Source: Meghimatium bilineatum
Taxonomy: Eukaryota; Mollusca; Gastropoda; Stylommatophora; Philomycidae
Assembly (NCBI GenBank): GCA_034231615.1
Contig: CM067298.1
Location: 32,184,127 to 32,248,126 of the forward strand
DNA length: 64,000 nucleotides
Reading direction: 5' to 3'
In this document: positions 1 through 10,689 of the stretch, piece after piece
Numbering within the stretch: the stretch's first letter is position 1
How the letters are laid out: every line of letters begins with the position of its first letter
Program-made: the position numbers and the translations under genes
Notes under the pieces: model-generated
What the model was told of the DNA's origin: nothing
What the model saw: the letters and a program-made list of their open reading frames with translations, nothing else
Databases searched by the model: none

Positions 1-1495
1 GAAACTGTCTTGTATAACTGTTATTTGTATTTTCTGGTATCCATATCTAAAGTCTGATAATTTGTGCGTTAATTGTAAAACTGATCGACCTTGTGTTTTA
101 CGTAAGTACTGTTGTTACAAAGTTTTATAGTAGTTTTACTTATTGTCAGTTTTCGTATTGCGAAACAGCGCTCGATTATCAAATTATAATTTTAATGAAA
201 ACATTTCTCTTTCTTGCAAATTCCTCGCAAATAGTTACTTGTAATCCGAGGTTTGAATGTACAAATATAAATTTACGTTTATTTAAGATACTGGGATATA
301 CCAACTAGGACATTCCTCAGACATTACAGATTTCATAAAATTTGGTTTACTAATGTGCAAATATAACTGTTTTTCTATTCTCACGCCCGACATATGCCTA
401 TTGGTGCTCAGATCTTCGCTAAATGGAAAATGACGAATATAAACAGTGTAGAAGTACATCATGGAAGTCGAGCTATATACGGTGAAACAATGAATTGAAG
501 ACACATTTAACAGAAGCAAACACAATCATGTCTGGAGTTTCATGTGTCACGGGTTATAAATGATATATGCAAAAAAGTGTGTAAAGCGATACGAAAAATA
601 ATTAATGATAGGCCAAAGTGTTGATGCGTGTCTGTTTGTAAACATGTCTACCCATGGCAAACATATAAGGGTGTATCTGTTCATATTTGTGCTTCATCCA
701 CTGCCGTAACTACAAAGTTTCTATGCAACGCCGAATGCAATTGGCACTCCGCAACTTATGCAGACATTGCGCAGTAAGATTTGTATTTTTCTACTAGAGT
801 AAATGTCAGGCATTGTTTATACGCAAGTCAGAATTAGGCTGACCTGGACAGAAATATTTGTGACATACTCGAGTCTGACATTTATTGAAGTTCTCTTTGT
901 ATCTTCTGTTTACCATAATGTAAGCAAACATTTATTCTGTCTTTTACAAGCATATTCTTTACTGTTTCTGATTTCGTGATACAGGCCCCTCGTGATAATT
1001 TCATTTTAAAACACAAATATTAATTAGATAATAAATAAAATGTAACAGACGTTTAGATCTTATTTATTTGTAAATTAATATTTATTTCTTACACTATTTA
1101 ATTTTCTTAATTTTCCTTCTTTGTCTTTCCTTCTGTACTGTCAAAACTGCTATTATTAAGGTTATCTTTTGTATAACAGATTTGCTGTTGCGGGCTATGT
1201 ACCGACAAACAATAAAAAAATAAGTTTAGGTAGTAATGTAAATGAAGCAGACACCTCTACTGAAGTATAAGTCCTAAAATATTTCTGAAAAAGATAAAAC
1301 AAAAAAGAAACACGTCATTGTGAATATATGCTATTACTTACGAAAACATTGTCACTTACACACGCCCTTGACATTCATAAATTGCCACTTTATTATTACA
1401 GAAAATTGTACTCAAAGAAGGTTAGTAATATAGTGGATACTACTTCAATGAGTGGTATGTTTCGGAACAAAAACGGGTATTGTAGCAAATGAAAC
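1..1495. other. AT-rich non-coding stretch
   Basis: I see no gene, repeat array or transposon relic. The short open frames here have no recognisable domain and no flanking splice signals worth reporting. Confidence 0.5.
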
Positions 1496-1499
1496 AGCA

Positions 1500-1850
1500 A
1501 CAAAGAAACAAAACGAGCAAGAAATCATCTATCAAAAAACAAAAGACTCTCATCAATGATATTAGGAAATTCGACCATCCAAAAGACTGCTACCACTATC
1601 TTGATGGAGCAGAACAAGTCATCATTCACTGTACCAGGATAGGACCGTGCAAACTGAACAGTTAATTACAAATGATGACTGGATATATCACCTCTTTTCT
1701 CACGTGATGAATATATATATATATAACATTAGCAAAGAGGCAGCACAGATGGTGGAAACATATCTTGTAAAATTGCAGTACACTAAACAGCACTTACCTA
1801 TAGAATGGCCGTCTTTAATACTATATTGTCAAAGGTCACACTTATAGAGA
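1500..1850 (+). pseudogene. LINE ORF2 C-terminal relic (RNase H end)
   Basis: Translation of 1550-1700 gives a peptide containing DCYHYLDGAEQVII followed by a degraded form of the R-L-R-T-G-H segment. It lines up with DDYHIMNGPEQVIILRLRTG in the intact LINE-A copy near 51.4 kb. Further on, EAAQMVETYLVKLQYTKQ followed by WPS resembles the Cys/His-containing tail of the same proteins (the EC...HETLR...WPEE stretch). Stops, frame changes and loss of the Cys and His residues show it is dead. Sequence is far more diverged than the LINE-A copies at 4.2 and 51 kb, so it is an older or related family. No tail or target duplication was found. Confidence 0.55.
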
Positions 1851-2394
1851 CAGACATCAACTGAAAACTTCAAGAATTTTCAAATACAGCAATATTTATT
1901 TGTAGAAATACGAATTACTATACAGACACAATTAAATTACCGAGAACGAAAAAAAAGTCAAGAGAGGAGGAAGAAATACAAAAGAAGTGACAGACAAATG
2001 TCGGCTAATCACGTAAATAAAATAGTTGACAGTATTAGAGGAAGACAAAAGTGACGGTGAATTTCTGTAGCAACAAGGGAATATATTTTTTTACAACAGA
2101 AAACATGAACGGAAACAGAAATGGTTGGAAAAAAATTATTAACATCAAACAATTAGAAAGTTGAAAAGCAACAAGAAGACATTATATGATATTTCTAATC
2201 CGATACTCTTTGCTTCGTCTTGATTCATCCAGATTTTAGCCTCCGTCTTTCTTTTTATCTTCATGCGCCATTGTTTCTGTGGTCTTAATTTCTTGACATT
2301 ACAAATAAACAACTGTCTTGTTTATTTGTATTGTTAGTTCCTTTGCCCTTGTTTATCTTACAATTTTTATAAAGACATTTTGGTGGAAGCATCG
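1851..2394. other. No feature seen
   Basis: AT-rich sequence with short A-runs; no supported gene or repeat. Confidence 0.4.
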
Positions 2395-3068
2395 CTTTGG
2401 TTTGTTTTGTGAGAACTATTAACTAGATTTCTTCGTGTGTTTCAGTTTGTTTTGTAAACATTAAGTAAATTTATTTGTGTGATTCGGTTTCTTTTGTGAG
2501 TAGCTTATAACTAGATGCTTTCTTATGATTCAGTTTCTTTTGTAACTTTTAACAAGATTCCTTTGTGTGATTCACTTATTTTTGTAACAATCAATAAAAG
2601 GTAATACTGCTATAAAACTTTATGAAAATTATACTTACATAAAACTCAGGTAATGTAATCTTACTGGACGACGTCTAACTTTTACAGACTACCACTGTCG
2701 GGAGCGGACGTACAAAAATACAACTGACAGTACACAATTGATGTTTCGACCACAAGACCTTATCAAGATGACATGGAATTTTTTTTTAAATTTTTTTTTT
2801 AATAATGCGAGTATGAATAACACAACGTGTCCCAGCGAACTTTGAAAATTTGTTAACTTTAACTAGATATTTTGTTTTTGTGTGATTCAGTTTATTTTAC
2901 GACCTTTAGATTTCTTCGCGTGATTCAGTTTGTTCTGTGAAAATTAACTATATTTATTTATGTGATTCGGTGTATTTTGTTAACATTAACTAGATTTCTT
3001 TGCGTGCTTCAGTTTGCTATGTGAATTTTAACTAGATAGACTTATTTTCACGTTATTCAGTTTTTATT
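2395..3068. repeat. Degenerate ~42-bp tandem array split by an insertion
   Basis: Units resemble TTAACTAGATTTCTTTGTG followed by TGATTCAGTTTGTTTTGTG. About four to five units lie at 2395-2594 and about five more at 2855-3068. The two halves are separated by about 250 bp of unrelated sequence (2595-2845) that carries a PLE-type 3' motif, so the array is older than that insertion. Units are heavily mutated. Confidence 0.6.
2595..2845 (-). mobile_element. Insertion carrying a PLE-like 3' motif
   Basis: This block interrupts the 42-bp array. Read on the minus strand, 2767-2741 gives TTGATAAGGTCTTGTGGTCG then AAAC, a motif shared with 22389-22420, 28784-28816 and 37640-37670. Such motifs are associated with the 3' part of Penelope-like elements, and a PLE RT relic lies about 600 bp away at 3360. 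Limits are approximate; no TSD identified. Confidence 0.4.
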
Positions 3069-3137
3069 TTAAATAAATAATTTAACTTTTGAATTTTTTA
3101 CTTTAGCTTCATCATCATCATCATTATCCTCTTATGC

Positions 3138-3357
3138 CATGCTTGACAATAAGGGCAGTTGTCATAACTCTTCATGCTTGGCACATAGGGCATATGTCAT
3201 AACTCTCCACGCTTGGCACATAGGGCAGATGTCATAACTCTCCATGCTTGGCACATAGGGCAGATGTCATAACTCTCCACGCTTGGCACATAGGGCAGAT
3301 GTCATAACTCTCCACGCTTGGCACATAGGGCAGATGTCATAACTCTCCATGCTTGTC
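3138..3357. repeat. 35-bp tandem array derived from an interspersed repeat
   Basis: Five full units begin at 3163, 3198, 3233, 3268 and 3303, with partial units at both ends. The core reads CTTGGCACATAGGGCAGATG. Units are nearly identical. The same core occurs singly at 24480-24530 and 62400-62450 inside an interspersed repeat, so the array is a local expansion of part of that repeat. Confidence 0.9.
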
Positions 3358-3359
3358 GA

Positions 3360-3720
3360 TCAATAGACAGTTGTTCCAAATTGTTCATTTTCATACGAGG
3401 TATTGTGATTTCTTTTAGGGTTAAAATTGTTGATAAAGTTGATGAAGCGAGACAATTCTGACTCTGTCATGTCAGTAATATCTATACTAACATCAATATA
3501 TCTAGGTAATTGAAATGGACCGTCAAAGGTCTCAGATACCAAGACATCCCATGAAAGGACACGCATAACTAGGTCCCATCTTAGTGCCCATAGCAATACC
3601 ACTGATCTGATAAAAAAAAGTGCACACCGAGTTGAAGAATTGAGTGTAAGCATCAGTTCAGCAAGACGGATAAGAGTGGAAGTGGTTATAGAGAGATCTT
3701 ATCCACAATCTTATCAATAA
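3360..3720 (-). pseudogene. Penelope-like element reverse transcriptase relic
   Basis: On the minus strand one frame contains FFYQISGIAMGTKMGPSYA, then the next frame contains RYIDVSIDITDMTESELSRF followed by INFINNFNP. These match the order of PLE RT motifs: the G-T-x-M-x-P-S-Y-A segment, then the R-Y-I-D-D catalytic segment, which here reads YIDV. A frame change separates the two parts, so the gene is dead as well as fragmentary (about 120 codons of a protein normally several hundred residues long). The 35-bp array begins immediately beyond its 3' end. A hairpin of unknown origin lies upstream on the same strand. I am fairly sure of the family; the GIY-YIG endonuclease part is not visible. 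Confidence 0.75.
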
Positions 3721-3822
3721 AAAACTGCAACGCGATAAGACCATGAAAATAGGGTATAGAAGTATATTAATAACAAACATTAAGTAAGAACAGGCGATAA
3801 ATGCGGTCAGAAGACAACTGAA

Positions 3823-4062
3823 CAGAAGAAAATATATAAGCGTGTTTAGTATCCTTTAAAAAAATGAAGGCAGTTTCTCTACTAAGAGTTGGAAAATACT
3901 ATCAAGAAAATCGGATATACATTCAGTTGGACAAGAACAAGCAGAAACTTGTCCCACTGAATTTAAATCCGATTTCCTTGATAGTATTTTCCAACCCTTA
4001 GTAGAGCAACTGCCTTCATTTTTTGAAGATACTAAATATGCTTCAACTATATTTTCTTCTCT
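3823..4062. repeat. Long imperfect hairpin (arms ~114 bp, loop 12 nt)
   Basis: The left arm (3823-3935) and right arm (3948-4062) are inverted copies separated by 12 bases. Over the inner 77 bases I count six mismatches (about 92% identity). The outer parts match less well but still pair through AGAAGAAAATAT. The + strand of the right arm opens a frame of about 67 codons (FLDSIFQPLVEQLPSFFEDT followed by KYASTIF) running to about 4150. The hairpin is therefore an inverted duplication of what looks like coding sequence. I do not recognise that protein. Confidence 0.85.
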
Positions 4063-4232
4063 ATACACTTTAAGACTGTTTCAAGCACAGAATTTCACGA
4101 GTGTATCTCTAGAGATGAGGAGCTTTTGGGAAAAAAATGATTTCTTCACATAAATATGTGAATGATGATGATGTTGATACATTGTAGTGTAGTTCTTAGT
4201 CATGTGGACAAGTCTTACATCTGTAAGTTAGT

Positions 4233-4567
4233 ATGTCATAATACAAATCAGAACAAGTTATAATTCTACGTCTCAGAACAGGACACAACCGACTCCGCTG
4301 TCACATGTATACAAAGTTCAAGATTGGCAACACTGCCATGTGTACATGTGGACAGGCAGCACAGAGTGCCAAATATATACTTCAAGAGTGTTCTGAGCAT
4401 GAAACGCTGAGGCAGACATATTGGCCAGAGGAAACAACACTGGAATCAAAACTCTATGGGACACTGTATGAACTACAAAAGACAATGAGTTTTATTAAGG
4501 AGACAGAATTACAGATATAGACATGTTTCAAGTGAACGAAAGAAGAAGAAGAAGAATGTCATAATAC
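4233..4567 (+). mobile_element. LINE-A, 5'-truncated copy with 12-bp TSD
   Basis: Insert 4245-4555 is flanked by perfect ATGTCATAATAC duplications at 4233-4244 and 4556-4567. It carries the last ~86 codons of the LINE-A ORF2: ILRLRTGHNRLRCHMYTKFK, the CTCGQAAQSAKYILQEC Cys/His segment and the C-terminus ending KETELQI. A short 3' UTR and an AAG-repeat tail follow. It is nearly identical to the copy at 51010-51724 and its frame is intact to the stop, so the insertion is recent. The product would be only a non-functional fragment of the polyprotein. Confidence 0.92.
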
Positions 4568-5870
4568 TGTTATGTATACGCTTATAGTCTATAATACACA
4601 AGTGTCATATATTTTGCACGAAATAATTGTCAGAAATAATTTTAAAATGTTAAAGATAATGCGGCAACTCTATAATACACATCAGTTATATATTATAAGT
4701 GAAAAGTAACTTGTTTAAATATATTATATACTAATTTCATACTATTGAATTTTATGTTGCGCTTCCCCATCTTGCCCCCTTTTTACGGCTAGAAAAAGCC
4801 GAAATGTATCATTTTTGGGTCTATGAAACGTTATCACCATATACTACTGTTTTTTCTTATGTCGATCCAGTATGTCAACCGATGTGCTAGTGTGAGACTG
4901 TCGTGAAGTGGGTCACCTCATATATATACTTTCAGTCCCTCTTGGTTCTCATTCTTTTCTCTCCATCCACATTCACGCCTCAATCTACTGCTAGTATTGC
5001 GGTAACTTGACATGGATGTTTGTTTCTCTTAACGCTGCATTAATGAAGTTTGGTCTGGGCTCATAATCCCATTTTAGACATTAATGGTATCATGCATACT
5101 AGAGGACGATCTCAGAAAATCGTTAGACAATTGTCTAACTGCTCATACTTCTGAAATGTAAATCTGTCTATGGAGAGCCGATCGTGTAAATAAACATATT
5201 CCAGTGAGACTTAACACTTCCATATATCTTCTTACAGTTCAACAAAACAACTGACACTAAAACGTTTCTTCAGCTTATTCTAATGCTTTTATAAACTATG
5301 ACACATTCTTAGACGTTTTTTTTTGTTCATCTGTTCGTCTCTTTTTTTTTTCAATTTGTGTTGTAATAAATTTGTCCAAGAAGAAAAAATTAACCCACTT
5401 ATGGTAAAACACGCTCCTGTCTGCTTCAGACTTCAGTTCGTGCTAATTATACTGGTACGTATGACCACAGACATGAGAGATATCGCAGTTCAAGTAATCA
5501 TGTTGCTATTATTTCCATATTTTTTTTTAATGTCTATACTAATAATCATAATACTAAAACTCGCAACTACTTACGGGCGTAAGAGTGCTACATTGAAAAA
5601 ATCAAATAAAACCTGCAACCAGGTATAGTCGTATGTATTTTACATTGGAAACATCAAATAAAACCCGCGAAAGTTACGGTTGTAGGTGTGCTATATTGGA
5701 AATACCGCGAAAAAAACAAACAAACTAGGCACACCTGCAAATGATATAAAATTATATTTTTACTTCCACTGGATTGATTTATTTAAGCATCGCCACATGA
5801 TTGTTGTTGCCAATTTCTATTCCCATTAGTTTTATATAACATCATTCAATCAAATGCATGCTATAGGATA
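4568..5870. other. No feature seen
   Basis: AT-rich sequence. The 101-codon frame at 5323-5628 (+) is a Leu/Phe/Ile-rich translation of T-runs with no splice context; I do not regard it as a gene. Confidence 0.4.
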
Positions 5871-5871
5871 G

Positions 5872-6056
5872 TGGTTTTCAAGCCACAGTGAGCGGCGTAT
5901 TTGGTTTCGCTTAGTCTGTGCTATGATTATTTATGGGGTCTTCTTCTTCTTCTTCTTTCTGTCCTCATGTACCTTTCGGTGTTGAGGGGAGAGTGAGTGT
6001 ACGGTTTTTATGGGGTCGCCGGTTGTTATTACTTGGGTCGCCGGCTGAAATCGTAA
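5872..6056. mobile_element. hAT-like non-autonomous element relic
   Basis: The left part (AGTGGTTTTCAAGCC at about 5872) resembles the CAGTGGTTCTCAACC terminus common in hAT MITEs. Inside are GGGGTCGCCGG and GGGTCGCCGG motifs, also typical of such elements. It is interrupted by a 66-bp retroposon fragment (5941-6006). The right end is unclear. Confidence 0.45.
5930..6017 (-). mobile_element. 66-bp retroposon end with 11-bp TSD
   Basis: TTTATGGGGTC is repeated exactly at 5930-5940 and 6007-6017. The 66 bp between, read on the minus strand, end in an AAG-repeat tail preceded by ACATGAGGACAGA. This is a very strongly 5'-truncated LINE or SINE 3' end related to the AAG-tailed families here. It sits inside the hAT relic, giving a clear relative age. 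Confidence 0.85.
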
Positions 6057-6203
6057 AATAAAATATTTTTATTACTCAAATACTGGGCGTTGCCCGGATG
6101 AGAATAAGAAAGAATAGTGCTTTTATGCAAGCTTTAAGCTCCTGCGATATAATATGAGTATGTGAATGACGGACACACAGTAGTCTGTCAGTAGGACATA
6201 CTT

Positions 6204-6572
6204 TCATTGCATAATCTTACATACTTTCGTTGCACTATCTTACAGATGTTCACTGCACAATCTTACAAAACGCATTGCATAATCTCACAGACACGTACTG
6301 CACCAACTTACATACTTTCACTGCATAATCTTACATATTTGCACTGCACAATCTTACATACTTTCATTGCATTATCTTACAGATTTTCACTGCTCACTCT
6401 TACAGACTTTCCCAACAGAATCTTACATATTTTCATTGCACTATCGTACAGTCTTGTACTACAAAATCTTACATACTTTCATTGCAAAATCTTACATACT
6501 TTCACTGCACAATCTTGCAGACTTTCACTGCCCTATCTTACAGACTTATACTGCACAATCTTACAGAAACAG
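6204..6572. repeat. 23-bp minisatellite, ~16 copies
   Basis: The unit is close to TGCACAATCTTACATACTTT plus CAC. Copies differ by several substitutions. The two overlapping + strand frames of 143 and 93 codons over this array are repeat artefacts. The right end runs into the AAG-tail side of a SINE-A copy. Confidence 0.9.
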
Positions 6573-6589
6573 CGAGATTCTGACAAGTG

Positions 6590-6740
6590 CGAGTATCACT
6601 CATTCTTCTACTTTAGCTCTCAGTCTCCAGCAGATTAGCAGGATGTAGTCCGTAAAACGGAATACAGTGTATTATAATTTACAACTTGGCTGCATATCTG
6701 CGCCTTTCAGACTTAACACATACGATTCAGCATGTCTTCT
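6590..6740 (-). mobile_element. SINE-A, partial copy
   Basis: From the left it reads tail remnant, CTCCAGCAGATTAGCAGGAT, GTAGTCCG..AACGGAAT, a degraded middle, then CTGCGCCTTTCAGACTTAAC. It matches the 3' half of the full-length SINE-A at 61496-61778. The 5' half is missing. Confidence 0.75.
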
Positions 6741-8135
6741 ATATCACTTATATCCACCACAGCAGAAGTGGGGAGCCATTTTTTCGTGGAAAGGAGAATT
6801 TGTATTTTCATAACATCATTCATAGATTATACAATCATCATGTAGCATCTTGGCTTCCGGGATTCCATCAATCAATCAAGTGTCATGCCGAGTGGCGTAG
6901 ACGATCATGCTTCTCCACAACTCTGTCTCTCGTGTTGTTAATAAGTTCAGTTGGTGACTTCGTTTTGTGCTACAGTAACAACCCATCCAGAAATTTCTCT
7001 CTTTGTCTTCCTCTGTCTCTTTTCCCTTGATCTTTCTAGTGGTTACTAAATGTTGAAGTTTTACTTTTCTCATCACATGCCATACAAATCTTGATTGTCT
7101 GTTTCTAATTTTCGCTTTAATTCGCTTCCGGGATTATACATAACAGTATTATCAACTTAACTCAGATTAGTCAGCAATATTTAATTAACTCATCACACTT
7201 ATATTGTGATGGCTGATCTCTTTGGTGAAGCTTGTTTTAGTAAAACAGAGAAGCATATTTAGATGCAAGTATAAAATGCTTTGTCATCACAAGACCTTAG
7301 CGCATAATATTTCAATATACAATTATTCTCATTGGCTTACAGCGACCTGTTGCAAGTGTTTGACGATTTTATTTCTGTAACATGTCACTGGGACCAAGAT
7401 GTTTCGTGCCATTGCAATACATAATAAACGGATTTTTAGATTTGTGATTAATATTGTGCAGATGTTGAGAAGAACTGTCACCAAGTCTCTAGCTAGTTTC
7501 GACTATATATGTAATTTTACAACGTGTACAAAGGAACATTGTAGACTTAACCACGTGGTCTAGTCCCGGGGGTTGAGTGTTAGATATACCTAGTATAAGT
7601 TTTATATTAGTGATGCGCTTGCTCATTGTATTATGTCTGTTTATGAAACTACCTACCCATGAAAAAATATCATTTCTTCTTTGTCTAATTATTTTCAATT
7701 ACAGAGATCTACCTTGAGTTTATGTTTCTATACCACGCTGAGATGACTTCAAATTGTTGACTAATGTCAAACATAATCTTATATTTCTAATTTATGTTCA
7801 AGTATTCGCAATTAGTTTTCTGACCACACAAGGGTCGTAGATGCGACTCCGGTAAGGAGGGGGTTACCTTACAAAATCAATTTTAATCAATTTACATTAC
7901 AATTCCCTGTTTGTCATTTGATTGCATTTGATTGGTTTTTTTATTTTTGCAAAATCGTTACGGAAGGAGGGGCCCCTTATCCATCTTTAGACTAAGTTCC
8001 TAGGACTAAAAGTTACGTCCTGATTTTCTAAGGGAGTGGTTTGAACTCTTCCCAATTCCCCTTGTCGACAAATTTGGGTCATGTATTCACATGGTTGTAC
8101 TAGATTCTCTATCTTATCTTTCGTCGATGACTGTA
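6741..8135. other. No feature seen
   Basis: Mostly AT-rich. Two G-rich segments (about 7850-7870 and 7960-7980) lie about 110 bp apart around an A/T-rich middle. This could be a small interspersed element but I cannot define its ends. Confidence 0.35.
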
Positions 8136-8139
8136 TTTA

Positions 8140-8560
8140 TGTATTTGTTCAATGTCCAGATTGTATTCAGTTCTCTATTCTATGTTCCAATGACCATATT
8201 TACGTAATTTTTTCAAAGTTCTGGCTGTACTCAGTTATCTGTTCTATGTTATAATGACTGTATTCAGTTATCTGTTGAATGTTCGAATTGTTGTATTCAG
8301 CTACTTTTAAATGTTCTAATGACCGTACTCGGCTATCTGTTCTATGTTCTAATGACTGTATTCAGTTATCTGTTAAATGTTCTAATGACTGTTTTCAGTT
8401 ATCTGTTAAATGTTCTAATGACTGCATTCAGTTTTCTGTTAATTGTTCTAATGACTGTGTTCAGTTATCAGATCAATGTTTTAATCACTGTATTCAGTTA
8501 TCTGGCTCATATTCAAACTATTGCATTCATTTTTTAAATCACATGTTGAAATGGCTGCAC
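8140..8560. repeat. 34-bp minisatellite, ~12 copies
   Basis: The unit is close to TGTTCTAATGACTGTATTCA followed by GTTATCTGTTAAA. Central copies are best conserved and both edges decay. Since 34 is not a multiple of three, the frames of 102 and 72 codons across it are chance openings, not a protein. Confidence 0.9.
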
Positions 8561-9570
8561 TTGGTTCTCTATCTCATGTTATGGTGATGACTATTTCGTT
8601 TTCAGCCTACGCTCGTTCAGATTGCTAATTTTCTGTCCCAATGCTGAGATGATCACATTCAGTTTTCTAACTCATGATTTATGTATCTAATTTTCTCGGA
8701 GACATTTCTCTCAAATAATCCTCCGGGTCGTATCATAGCAGGATTCTAAAGAGAAATTATATTTATATTGATGCCTTTTGGTCTCTGCAAGCTTTTCTAC
8801 TTTTTATTCAAAAGAGCAAATAGAGGGACCAATGCGTTTTTGGCAAAATCTCTGTTAATTTATAACATTAATGATTTAAACAAATGATGTTTTAAACAAC
8901 ACATGCAGCTTACACGAAAATATTATGTTGCCACATATTAACAGTTACTTGTATTTCTACGGTTTCATTTGCTGTCCCCATGTTGATTTGTCGCTGTTTT
9001 CATTGTTTTATATCCTGATGAATATTTTCAATGGAAACGTTGTCTGTGCTTTCCTTTCGCTCTAAGTATTTTATTTTGTTATTGCCATTGATAACACTTT
9101 AATTTACCTATTTTCATACTGCAATTTGCCCTTTGTTATCTCAGAGCCCCCCCCCCCCAATTCTCCTACTTGGTTTACTCCCGACTTGCGATTTGGATCT
9201 TCTTAGTTGGCTAACGCTAGATTGCTAATTTCTTTCCTAATTGTATTCCTAATAGCCAAATACACAGAAATCTTTTCTCGGACAGAGTATTTGAATTAGC
9301 ACTTGACTTGTCATCGATTATTCAACTGACATATTCACATTCTGAGAGTACCGTGAAGTTGACTGATATCTAGGACAGTCAGAGTATATGAACAGGAAAA
9401 TGTGCAGTTCCGTAAGCTCTTGTGTGGATATAATACATGAAATAAATTACCTTCAAGGCGTAGCCATTGATTCTTTAAATGGATCCTGGGAACAAATGTG
9501 CTTCGATCAATGAATATGAGATGAATGAATGTGCGTAAATATTGAATGTTTACAATACAGATTATTTTTT
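8561..9570. other. No feature seen
   Basis: AT-rich, with a C-run at 9147-9158. No supported gene. Confidence 0.4.
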
Positions 9571-9573
9571 GTT

Positions 9574-9765
9574 CTATATGTCAATCATGCCATCGATAAC
9601 TTCAATTTTCAGTGCGTGTATTTTTACAAGATTTAAGAGGCATAGAGAACTGAACTCGATGTACTTGGGTTCCCCCATATGTACTCTGTCCCTCTCAACG
9701 AAGCGGCACACCACCTGCTGAGAATACCACTCATAGCACTTAACTGGAACTCCGTATTTCAAGCA
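9574..9765 (-). mobile_element. SINE-B body, partial
   Basis: CTCTCAACGAAGCGGCACAC and the following ATACCACTCATAGCA match the body of the TSD-bounded SINE-B at 50346-50605. The tRNA-like head is absent or unrecognisable. The 62-codon minus-strand frame here is a by-product of the repeat. Confidence 0.65.
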
Positions 9766-10455
9766 ATAATAATTGTGTATATAGTAGCATTAAATATACA
9801 GGTTTAAACTCGCAAATACGCTCAAATTGATGTAAAATGGATGGGCCGAATGTCTAAAATGTTTTTTTTTGTTTCGTGAAGACTTTTTGTGACTCGGATT
9901 GGTCGTGTGAGTCACATTCATTATTGCTGTGGATTTTATTTTATTATATATAGCAAACAATAATACTATCGTCCAGAAAGACGGAAAAGTGCCATCATGT
10001 TTACATTTCTATTGAAAAACCTTATCAGATGAAGCATAGAAAACACAAAAGGAACCCAACACGGCAATGGAAATATCCGTAGATAAAGGATGTTGCATTT
10101 AAGGTATCAGAAATCCCACACCGTTTAGGAAGTCAGAACATGACAGTTGGTACTTGAAAGCAAGCATAAGAGCTGGTAATTCCCCTACCCCGTAATGGTT
10201 TCTCTTTATCTCAAAAAGATCGTCAAAATCCCACAAAAACATGGACATTATCTAATAACCACACCCCCATCCCACCCCATCTCCCCCCACCCCAATCCCA
10301 ACCCAGCACTTTTACTGAAGCCAGCCATCTACACATTATTTATAAATCGTATGCTTCAAATATTAAAGTAAAAATATTATTTGGCTGAAAAGGGGGATTA
10401 TTGAAAATTCATCAATGAATGTAGATGAAGCAAAGTAACGCTACTGAAAAAGAAA
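9766..10455. other. No feature seen
   Basis: Contains a C-rich tract at 10262-10306; otherwise AT-rich and featureless. Confidence 0.4.
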
Positions 10456-10464
10456 GATGTGAAC

Positions 10465-10622
10465 ACTAAGCACTGGTCACACATAAAGTACACTAGTCAC
10501 AAATAAATTAAACTTGTCACAAACAAACTACAATGGTCACACGTAAAATACACTGTCCTCACATAAACTAAACTAGTCGCACATAAATTACATTGGTCAC
10601 GAATAAACTACTGGTCACAAAC
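10465..10622. repeat. ~21-22-bp degenerate tandem array
   Basis: About seven units of the type ACTAGTCACAAATAAATTAA. Period is uneven and copies are diverged. It shares the GTCACA core with the 17-bp array that begins about 70 bp further on. Confidence 0.65.
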
Positions 10623-10689
10623 TCGATTCGATGTTTTTATGACTATGAAAACTGCATGATTTCGGTTATCCTATATCTTGTTTAGAATA

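Noticed and set aside
5323..5628. 101-codon possible membrane protein
   Set aside because: Hydrophobicity comes from T-runs; no family similarity or splice context recognised.
6207..6648. Frames of 143 and 93 codons
   Set aside because: They lie on the 23-bp minisatellite and SINE-A tail.
8279..8587. 102-codon Cys/Ser/Asn-rich frame that looks like a secreted repeat protein
   Set aside because: 34-bp array; period is not a multiple of three and the overlapping frame is equally open.
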